Shown here: one piece after another, positions 37,551-46,644 of the stretch
Numbering within the stretch: position 1 is the stretch's first letter
Layout: every line of letters starts with the position of its first letter
Assembly (NCBI GenBank): GCA_033065855.1
Contig: JAVXUO010000473.1
Span: forward strand, 434,001 to 498,000
Source: Escallonia rubra
Taxonomy: Eukaryota; Streptophyta; Magnoliopsida; Escalloniales; Escalloniaceae
DNA: 64,000 bases
Direction of reading: 5' to 3'
Position numbers and translations under genes: made by a program
The notes under the pieces: model-generated
Databases searched by the model: none
The model's input: the letters and a program-made list of their open reading frames with translations, nothing else
What the model was told of the DNA's origin: nothing

Positions 37551-37710
37551 GTTCTTGACAATGGCCTCACAATTGCAGTCAAGAGGCTTGAGCCAATTGA
37601 GGATGAGTCTCCTGAGGCTCAGAGGAAGTCGGTCAAGAGCTTGAAATGCTTGCTAGGTGTTCACCAGGCACAGGAGCTTGAAATGCTTGCTAGGTGTTCA
37701 CCAGGCATAG
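37551..37710 (+). pseudogene. Captured fragment of a CORYNE-like receptor kinase
   Basis: Thirty codons from 37551 read VLDNGLTIAVKRLEP and then ...ESPEAQRKSVK, matching from memory the start of the kinase domain of CORYNE (CRN), a membrane pseudokinase of the CLAVATA stem-cell pathway. The part includes the beta-3 lysine motif (IAVK). It is followed by QELEMLA, the expected C-helix region, within a 37 bp tandem duplication (37637 and 37674). The rest of the kinase is absent. It lies inside the MULE, opposite to the transposase relic, as expected for gene capture. It is not likely to make a working protein. Confidence 0.75.
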
Positions 37711-38650
37711 GTGGTCGCCGGTTATGGTGGGTTACACTGCAGCAGTGGGGTGATTTTTGTCACCAATCGGTGGGGTGGCTTTTGTGTGTGGCGGTGTGGC
37801 GATGTCTGTGTGTGTATGATGGGCTAGGGATTGGGGAGGGAGCTGATGGCTAATGGGAGTTATTTTTGTTGGTTTATGGTTCATTAAAATAGGTTTTCAT
37901 TCAATACCACCAACCTGCAATGTGATGGCTTTGAATGGCTTTGGAGCTGATGATACAGGCTTTATGGTATGATGATGACATTGGCCGTAGTGTGTTATAT
38001 TACCAAACTGAGATTTTATTGTATTTTTTGGATACTTGAATGGAGTCTTATGTATTCTAATGAATGGAACTGAGATATTATGACTTTCAAGAATGGTAAC
38101 ATTGCACTGTGACGACATGTTACATAGAGTCTAATTGTCTACAAAACACGACATTGATATTTTATTCTCTTCAAAAGCTCGTTGTCTGAATATATTTTAT
38201 GAACAGTCAATTTGGATTGTAGGAACACATAAGTTGAAAGACATGCCTCGAATCAATTCCAATATAGAGTTGCTTGCGAAAACAAAAACAATGTTCAAAA
38301 TTCTACCATTTACAATGACAATTTCAAAACTAAGCTATGTCCCTCAACATCTATCCCTAGCAGTAGCCTCCGCACGTTTATAGCGCCTACTCATTATGTA
38401 ATCCAAACTTCCTTCTGGTAGTGTGCCTACGTACAATCAAGAATAACCAATTAGGCGAATAACAAATTAGGAGAAATGACAAAAATAAAAACATGAAAAT
38501 GACAAGAACATGACAAAGTTATACCAAATCTTACGCGTATTTACAACTATTGACCATAAATGCCTTCTCTTTCATCCCTCTAAAATAATGCAAGTTATAA
38601 ATTAGTTTATGCAACCCAAACATATTACGCAACATGATATTTCATTAGAT
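37711..38650. other. MULE interior between kinase fragment and transposase relic
   Basis: A GT-rich stretch (37700-37850) and then AT-rich DNA. No gene supported. Confidence 0.5.
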
Positions 38651-38656
38651 AAAGAA

Positions 38657-40433
38657 TCAGCAGGTGAGTTTGACTTCAAAATATACCTTGCGCTTTGCGC
38701 AACCAGTCCTGTAATGACCTTTCCCGTGACAATATGCACAAGTTCTTTGTTTCCTTTCTTCTTTTGCTAATTCAATGGAAGATTTCAACCTACTAGCAAC
38801 TCTTGGACGCCCCTTGGTCTTAACCGGGGCAGCAGGGTCACGTATAGATATCTGATTCATACTTTCGACTTGAGAAATACATACACTTGAACCAGCTTGG
38901 CTAACCATTTTGTCACCAATAAGATTCTCCTCGATCTTTCTTGCAGCTTGCTTTTCCAAGAAGCTAGTAAGCCATGAATCAATCTCACATACTTGAAGAA
39001 GAATTACTTGCATTTTCAATTGCCTTTGAAAATTTTGCTCGAACTGACCACAAAGTTAAAAGGCTGACTCCCTTTTCAGTGGATTTTGTACTGATCTCAT
39101 CCATTCTATTGCCAACATCTCCGACCTTGTACCGAGCACTAATTGTCCATCTAGGCAAAATGTAGTACTCAGGAAGATCAATTATTTTCTTCTTCTTCAA
39201 AATATAGAGGATGTGCTTGCATAATATTCCCGCCGTTTCAAATTTTGCACATGAACAACTAGCTCTAAGATCTTTCGACGAATAATAGGAAACTGTTCGC
39301 CATTTCTCCTTATCAACAGCAATCAAACCCACTCTGTATTTCATAACATTAGTTTCCTTACTCCATGTTATGTGCGAACAACTAATACTAGCATTCCATT
39401 CTTTCTTAAAGATCTCAAACAAATTTGTTCGTCATGTAAGTCACATCAAATACGACAACATCACCAAACTGTGCATATGATGCCCTTGACCTTCCGTCAG
39501 CCCAAAAAACACTTCTCAAGAACCATCTATAGCTAAATCCACAGCAAAATAATAACTATCATCCAACGTGGCCTTTTCTTGAAAATGTTTAATAATCCCA
39601 TAGCATTCTTTCCCTACATTATTTTTTCTTTCAACACGTATAATACTAGAACATTGTCTTGGAGTTACGTCAGCTTCTTCGTTGGGCTTCATCACATTCA
39701 CAACTCTAGTAATCTGAGAAGGTTTTAATCCCTCATTGTTAATGTCAGCCACAAGAGACTTGCATACATTTGTACGATGATACTTACTATGAGAGCGATG
39801 CCTGATTACTTTTGATGGAGTAGTAGTGAGAGGATGGTTGTGAACATCTTGAAACTTGTCAACAACCCACATTCCAAGCGACTTCGACAAAGTAACCTGC
39901 ATCATCGCTTCACAACCGGTTCTCAAGTCCCTGCGCCTTTTTTCATTCCCGTTCAGTCTTTTATCATCCAATTTCTTGAAACCCTGCTTATTGCACACAA
40001 ATTGCCTCCTAAAAATTGCACCAGTGGCCATAAGCTTATGTGCATTGTGTTTACGAGTTCCAAAGCCGTTTAAGAGGGCATATTGGTTGTAAAACTCATA
40101 TGCTGCTTCTTGTGTATCAAATGTTTTTCCATCTATATGTTCACTGTTAAAATCTTCAAAACTTCCGAAAGTCTCGTTCTCCTTACGAGTTTCAACCTCA
40201 CCATCGCAATGTGAAAGGCCCCAAACATTGCAATCATCGGTCTCAAGTTCATCATGGGCATGGGTATCTAGGATCTCATGATCCGTCAAATACTCATTCG
40301 CATCAATTTGCTCAATCGACTGAAAATTGTGTGCAACCGTATGTGGCCTTGCGGTGTCGGCCATGTAATTGCACGTAATACAAAGACTTGTAACAAAGAA
40401 TTTAAGTAGTTTAACAGCTTGGTGGAAGGGCAA
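38657..40433 (-). pseudogene. FAR1-like MULE transposase relic lacking the catalytic core
   Basis: A relative of the FAR1/FHY3 family, which derives from MULE transposases. The first frame (40433 to 39516; an inner ATG at 40364 gives MADTARPH) carries an acidic N-terminus and a FAR1 DNA-binding domain at about 40150-39800, with FVCNKQGFK, GCEAMMQV and FQDVHNHPL. A short piece in another frame (about 39515-39425) has FWADGRSRASYAQFGD and FDVTYMTNKF, the start of the MULE catalytic domain. It then jumps straight to FEIFKKEW, so about 200 residues of the DDE core are missing. The next frame (39422-38985) has the SWIM zinc finger (CSC...CKH), and 38657-39019 has a C-terminal CCHC-like knuckle (CAYCHGKGHYRTGC). 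At least two frame changes besides the deletion. A spliced DNA-binding product is conceivable but unproven. Confidence 0.88.
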
Positions 40434-40528
40434 AGCTCTGTAAGGGCAAGAATCTCAAAAAACAACTACGGGTCTATGGCTAGTTGGTGGGGAGAAAGAG
40501 CTACGACAGTTTGGACCAAATAGCGATG

Positions 40529-40880
40529 GCCATGTAAAGCAGCTGCGAATATACCTTTGACATTGCGGTGGCCATGTAAAGCAGCTGCGAATATACCTTT
40601 GACATTGCGGTGGCCTGCGGCAGCGGTGGGTGTTTCTCCCCGGTGAAAGAAGCTGGTTCGCGGGATGGGAAATTGGGCGTAGTGGCTGTTTCACTGTTGC
40701 AGCGATGGTGGTTTTGGTGATTCTACGGGAGGATTGGTCAGGGTCATTTCTGTGATGGTGGTTTCGGTGATTATGCGGGAGAAGAGAGGGGCGGCAATGG
40801 TCAAGGTGATTCCTGCTATGGTGGTTTCGGTGATTATGCAGGAGGAGAGGGGCGGCAACGGTGGGTCACTGGCGTGGCAG
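40529..40880. repeat. Tandem duplications of 42 and 63 bp in the MULE right arm
   Basis: GCCATGTAAAGCAGCTGCGA occurs at 40529 and 40571 (period 42). ATGGTGGTTTCGGTGATTAT occurs at 40755 and 40818 (period 63). Both lie in the GC-rich arm between the transposase start and the right inverted repeat. Confidence 0.9.
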
Positions 40881-41147
40881 GTCGCCGGCGTTGAGCGTTC
40901 AGAATCAGAAACAGAAATGGCTGCGTGGAGGCTAACGGCCGGCGTTGTGCGTTCAGAAACAGAAGTGCGATTGTTGGGTCTATTGGCAATTGGGCGAGTG
41001 CGGTGGGCTGCTATGTTATCTGCTGAGACAGAGAGATTGATGGGGATTGGGCTGCTGACGGCCGGCGAATACTACATGAAAACTACGTAGAGAGAAATTC
41101 ACGGGAATAGATAGATTAGAGAAACAGAAATACAACATCAAAACTAC

Positions 41148-41207
41148 GTAGTTTAATCCTCTAGCCTTAGGCAAGTTGTCTAAGGCAAGCACAGTATATT
41201 CGTTATT

Positions 41208-41210
<3 letters not shown>
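41148..41210 (-). repeat. Right terminal inverted repeat of the MULE
   Basis: Partner of 30769-30829, ending CGTTATTCCC at 41210 and followed by a (TA)n run. The inner border overlaps the palindrome AAACTACGTAGTTT. Confidence 0.93.
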
Positions 41211-41244
<34 letters not shown>

Positions 41245-42019
41245 TAAAAATTCTAGAAAATTTGTTTTCTGCGCAATAGAATATTTTTCATAGTATTCTA
41301 TGTTTGCATCTCGTATACATATTTGGCATGCTTAATTTATTTGTTTGTTTAAATTAAAGGTAATTATTATTCTAAGAATGTTCGTGTGCATGCTTATTTC
41401 TTTTCGCTACAAATGACATGCAAATTGATAGAATAATCTGATGCCTAGTATAACTGTTCTATTGTGTGGAGTTGTATCTTGTTTACATGGCGCACTCAGC
41501 ATACTTGTAGTGGTTGGTGGTTGAAGGGTTACCTTTCAAATGCATAATGTTATATGGGCTCCAACAGGAGATAGACCAAGGCAAAAGTTAATTCTTTTTT
41601 TTTTGAGTCAAATGAAGCTCCTTCAATTTTTTTCTCTTCTAGATTGTAGTAGGTTCCTTAAATAAATAATACATGAAACGTATTATTTGATGAAGCCATG
41701 TAAGAGGGTGTTTTCTTCCATTTTTACTCAAATAAAATTAGTTTTGCATCTCATATGCATATGAAACTCAATAGGTGTTTACAAGGTAGACCCCGCCCTT
41801 TTAAATTGAATGTGATTATTTTTGGTGCAAGTACGTTCGAATAGAGATAATTAATACTTTTTTTGTCATGATGTGATTCTGAGCATAACGGTGTTTCCAT
41901 TCATGAACACGTAATTAGTTATCATTATCCAGTTATGAAGTTGCAACAACAAAAAAACTCTTAGAATACATGTTGCCAATTAAAGATATTCTTATTGCGT
42001 CAATCTCTTGTAATGTAGT
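41211..42019. other. AT-rich stretch right of the MULE
   Basis: Begins with a (TA)n run of about 30 bp that probably formed one microsatellite with 30752-30768 before the MULE inserted. No gene seen. It may include decayed LTR sequence of the neighbouring Copia fossil. Confidence 0.5.
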
Positions 42020-45000
42020 TAATTATGACCTCCGAGTTAGATGGTGACCACAATGATATTTGGCATTGCAAAGTGCAATTTATTCTTGAGTAGCACATAT
42101 GTCATGGCTTGGCTCACTCAGGGTACTGCTTAATTTGAAGAAGATCAAGAACCCTATAAGAAGTGGTTGAAAACGACCATGTTGCTCGTATTATGCTACT
42201 GTTACATGCAAAATGATCTTCTACGCAAATTTGAGTAATACTTTACTGCAAAAAAATGTCACATGCTCTCAAAGCAAACTTTGGTGACACCTCAGCCACT
42301 CGACTCCGTAATGTGACAATCAAGTTTGACGGTTAAGAAACGTGCTGATCGCACAGTGAAACAACACATTTAGACAATGTCAAACATGATCCGTGAAGGC
42401 TTTGGGAAATAATCTTACTAATGATTACAAGTTCATGCAATGATTTGCTTCCTTCCCATGTATTGGGAGCATATGATAGTCAATATGACCTAAAATAACA
42501 ACATCAAGACTTTTGAGGCCATTGCAAGGCACTTAGAGCTCAAGGATGAGCGCCTAAAGGCAACCAAGGCCGTTTAAGCATATGCTGCTGAGTCCATTTC
42601 CTGTCGGACATCTGGGTCCAAAATAGAAGAGGAGAGGTGGGAAGGGAAATCAAAGTGGTGTTGGAACTTCACGAAATTGGTAAGAACAACAAAGGTAAGA
42701 AAAGAAAACGGGGAAAGAAGGACAAGTCAAAGATGACTTGTTACAACTTTGACAGGAAGGGACACTTTGCTCGTGAATGCATTGCAGTGAAGAATTTAAA
42801 TTATTTTCTTACGTCATGTATACTTGTTGCTAAATCTCTCCCTGTTTGGATTGTAAACATAAGATTAACAGATGACATCTTGAGGGGTCGAGTTAGTTTC
42901 GTGGAGTGTCATTGGGTTCCTAGTGGGAGCAGAAGAGTATACACAGAAAATAAGTCCAATATAGAGGTTTTGGGCCTTGGCATTTACAATCTGAAGACAC
43001 GAGGAGGTCGTACATTACATCTCCACATTATAATTAATGATCCGGGGACTCGATGGAATCTTCTCTCAGTCTTTTCTTTGCTTAAGTTAGGTCTATTATT
43101 CCAGATTGAAAATAATAAGGTAAATATCTATCAGATGGCTTTATGGTTTTAAACATCGTCAATAATCCTTCTTATGATAGTTCATTTACTTTGTTCGCTT
43201 TTGTTCATGATGCCGATGATGATTCTATTAAGTGGCATACTAGATTAGGCCATACTAGATAGGCTAGAATTAATTGCAATGGAGCAGTTTTCCTAGTTGC
43301 CTTTTTAATGGTTTTGTAGTTGGCAAGGCATGATATTTCATACTTCATCACTTTCATTAATGATTACACGTGTCTCTCGATCATGTCTACCCAATCTCCC
43401 ATAAGTCAGAAGCATTAGATTACTTTAGATGATATATTAACAAGGTTGAGAATCAATTATACAAAAGGATAAAGGCCTCAAGGCTGATCAAGGACGCACT
43501 ATTTATTTGATCAATTAAACCATTGATGTGAAAATAAAGGAAGTACTAGACTATTAAGGATTCTTGGAATGCCACAACAAAATGGTACATCAGAAACAAG
43601 GAATCAAACCTTGCTTGACATTGTTAGGTCGACGATGGCTCAAACTAATTTGCCTACCACCTTTTGGAGGATGCATTATTGACTATGTCTTGCATCCTTA
43701 ACTGTGTAACCTCCATATCAGTACCCTCCACTCCTTATGAGTTGTGGACTGGCAAAAAGCCTGACCTCAGTGTAGCGAACCGCCTCGAAAAAGAGAGAGG
43801 CGTTTGGGGACTAAGTTATACGACGGGAAGGTGTTAGGCACTCGACATACCCTTTTAGTCTCTACTTCATTTCTATTAGTTTTTGGCCTTTAAACACAAA
43901 AACATACAGTAAATCAAACTCTAAGCTTATTCCTATATTTTTTTGGTTTGAATTCAACATCGGGGGTCAAATGACTTACGTATCCGGTCAGACAAACGGG
44001 AACCAAAACCGTTGTAGTTCGATCGAACCCTACAATAGGCGACTTATGTCTCGTTCTTTGACTCTTATGATGACACTACTTTTTCTAGTTGAGTGGACTT
44101 AGAACTCTAAATTGACTACTCTTCTAGTGGTTTAGAATTCTAAATAAAATGAAAAACTTTGATTTTATTTAGTATATATTTTCTAATCGAGATGCAGTCG
44201 CGGGGAGAGGAAATAATCTAGACTCTTCTAATCTAGAAATAACAATGCTAAAAAGGTGGATAGAGAATCATACCTTGGTCCGGTTTATCCAATCGTTTGG
44301 TCCAATACTCGATTTAAAGTAAAAAATAAAGAACATCAATTTACCCGATTATAAAACTGCTATTCTGGACCTCAATACAATTTCAAACAGATTTGACTCC
44401 TTCTAGAAAATTGTAGCTCTCAAAAAAGTAAATGATTTAAGCTTTTGAATCGATTAAATTGGATATCGAAAGAGCAAGTTAGAGCTAGTAAAAAATCTAG
44501 AAAGAAAATCTGTTCGATTTTAGAAAAAAGAATTATTTTGGACCTGAAGACGACCTTAAGTTTTGACTTATTCTACTGTAGCTCTAAAAAACATACATGA
44601 ATTACGCTTTTGAATCGTCTAAATTGGGTATCGTATGAGCATATTAGAGTCAGACAATTAAAACCCTGGAAAGGGAATCTGTCGATTAGAAAAACCCAAT
44701 TTTGAGCCTCAAGACAATCTGTAATGAATTCAATTTCGTCTGTGAGGTTGCAACTATTGAAAAGATACCCGACTTAAGCTTTCGAATTGCCTGAATCGGG
44801 TAATGTATGGGAAAATTATGGTCTGTCAAAGTTTAGGTGTATGCTTGATACGAGAATTCAAGATTTCTAACCTAGCCACTCTTCTCCTAGGATTTTTTTT
44901 CCTCTCTCCTCTAATCATCCCCAAATGAGGTAAATAACCTTAACTAGGTTAAACTTAACTGGACTGGACTTCACTCAAACTGGATTGGACTAAAGTGAAT

Positions 45001-46040
45001 CATGGTCATTATATGTTATTAGGCCTAAACCTATAATAATCATAACGATGAACATAATTAACAATAAATCCTAATATTCATTTAATAAATAAAAGGACTA
45101 CAAAAATGGGTCTCTACATTCAGTCTTTTAAGAACTTGGAGATCGGCAGCTTTTGTACGCAATACTTCCCACCAATATGGGAAGTTAGGCCCTAGGCTAG
45201 GAAAGAAAAGTTTTGTTTATAAGCTACCATGCTAATTGCTCTAAGGGATATTGTTCATTGGTTAGCAATCAAATGGCGGCATAACTGAAATTCAGTCACG
45301 TGACATGGACTTCCTTGGGGAGGATTTCCCTAACAACGGTGATGTGAGTAAAGAGGTTGAGCTTTATGAATTGGAGGATCTTGACGTAGGCATCTTAGTT
45401 CGCGACATCTCAGTTCGCCCAGTTGAGACTGATGAGCTAATTCCTCAACCTCCTTGGGATAGTGGGAGTGACCCACACAATAGATCACCTCATGTAGAAA
45501 GCTCACAAGATATTGAATCATGCAGAAGCAAATGAGAAAAGGTTCCCAACGTCATCGGAGGTGGGGAAGCTTACATGACTGTCATGCATGATGATGAGCC
45601 AAAAACCCATCATCAAGCAGTCTTATCATATGCGAGTAAAGAGTAGATAAATGCAATGGTAGAACAAATGGACTCTATGAAGGCGGATCACGTTTGGGAC
45701 TTCATTGACCTTCCTCCTGGCCATAAGACTATTCGAAATATATAGGTTCTAAAGGCCAAATGAAAGGCGAAGGTCAAGGCTTATCTTGTAGTAAATGGGT
45801 AATGCAGAATAAAAGGGTATAGCTTACGAGGAAACCTTCTCACCAGTGATAATGTTTGCCTCGATTCATCCGATTCTGGCAATTGTCGGACACTTCGATT
45901 TAGAACTTCACCAAATAGACGCTAAATCAGTTTTTTCTCATTGGAGAGCTGGATGAGGAGATCTATATGAATCAACCTGTTGGCTTGTTATACAAGGTCA
46001 AGAGCGCATAGTCTGCAATCTCATAAGATCCGCCTATGAC
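42020..46040 (+). mobile_element. Old Copia retroelement fossil
   Basis: Parts in order on the plus strand: gag-like region (about 42020-42620), zinc knuckle CYNFDRKGHFAREC near 42750, protease-like region to about 43150, integrase remnants (about 43300-43770, including MPQQNGTSE and FWR), and, after the nested solo LTR, an integrase tail and the beginning of the reverse transcriptase region (about 45640-46030). No LTR pair was recognised. It is heavily broken (well over ten breaks) and clearly old. It belongs to a Copia lineage different from the young element at 31403-35884. Confidence 0.85.
43771..45118. mobile_element. Solo LTR inserted in the Copia fossil (possibly Tat/Ogre-like)
   Basis: 1348 bp beginning TGTAG and ending CTACA, flanked by CTCAG and TTCAG, a 5 bp target duplication with one mismatch. 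It interrupts the integrase part of the Copia fossil. The phrase GACGGGAAGGTGTTAGGCAC near its start suggests a Tat/Ogre-type gypsy LTR. No internal region is present, so it is a solo LTR formed by recombination between two LTRs. Confidence 0.8.
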
Positions 46041-46439
46041 TCGCTCTGGTTGATGTCTAGTTCAACCTATGTGATATTGTGGATGTTAAGTTTGCAAGGA
46101 TTGAATTCTCTCCTTGGGAATTCTCTGTTGTGGGAGTTCATGAGGATTGTCCCATTGCCCTCAATGTTTCTTGTTTTCCTTTTCTTTCTTTCTTTCTTTC
46201 TGCTATTGCACAAATTAAAACGAAACCGACAGGCTGCTCCTAGAATCTGTGCTACGATGATAAAATGGTATATCTTTATTCTGTACTTTTTTCAAATACA
46301 AATATAGCATGTATACAAAACCTAACGTTGGAAGGTATTATCTACGATACATAAACTTAGGCTAGGATTGTTGAAATTGCACAATCAGTTGAAGAGAATA
46401 TTTATAATCTCTCCACAAAACCCTCTATTATAGCTCATG
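46041..46439. other. Spacer downstream of GLR-B
   Basis: Contains a TTTC microsatellite (about 46170-46200) and a low-complexity frame that I do not consider a gene. Confidence 0.5.
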
Positions 46440-46560
46440 CCAACACATAGCTGAGCCTACCGAGCGTGAAGGGACTCAAGTGAAGCAACAAGATCAATCT
46501 TGGACTCGTGTGACAAATTAATTTCAACGGGTACGCCTCGGGATATGACCATATTGGCTT
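46440..46560 (+). repeat. Dispersed repeat downstream of GLR-B
   Basis: Partner of 30240-30335, same orientation, beginning about 85 bp beyond the GLR-B stop codon. It could be an old flank of the gene or an unrelated mobile repeat. Confidence 0.6.
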
Positions 46561-46644
46561 TGTTTTACATCACCAACGGGACGCCGCCTAATCAAGATTT
46601 CATCCATCTACTCCTGAAGCTTGAGCACTAGTTCATAAGCTTTT

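Larger units (their letters stand above)
30769..41210. mobile_element. Mutator-like element (MULE, FAR1-type) with nested Copia
   Basis: Terminal inverted repeats of about 60 bp lie at 30769-30829 and 41148-41210, both starting GGGAATAACGAATATACTG when read inward. The element sits inside a TA microsatellite, and 9 bp TATATATAT on both sides is compatible with the usual MULE target duplication. Total 10442 bp, or about 5955 bp without the nested Copia element and its 5 bp duplication. Contents: a GC-rich left arm with a 119 bp tandem repeat, the Copia insertion, a CORYNE-like kinase fragment on the plus strand, a FAR1-like transposase relic on the minus strand, and a GC-rich right arm with 42 and 63 bp tandem repeats. 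The lost catalytic core makes it non-autonomous. Confidence 0.9.

Noticed and set aside
46050-46307. 85-codon hydrophobic frame
   Set aside because: Driven by a TTTC microsatellite at the end of the Copia fossil.
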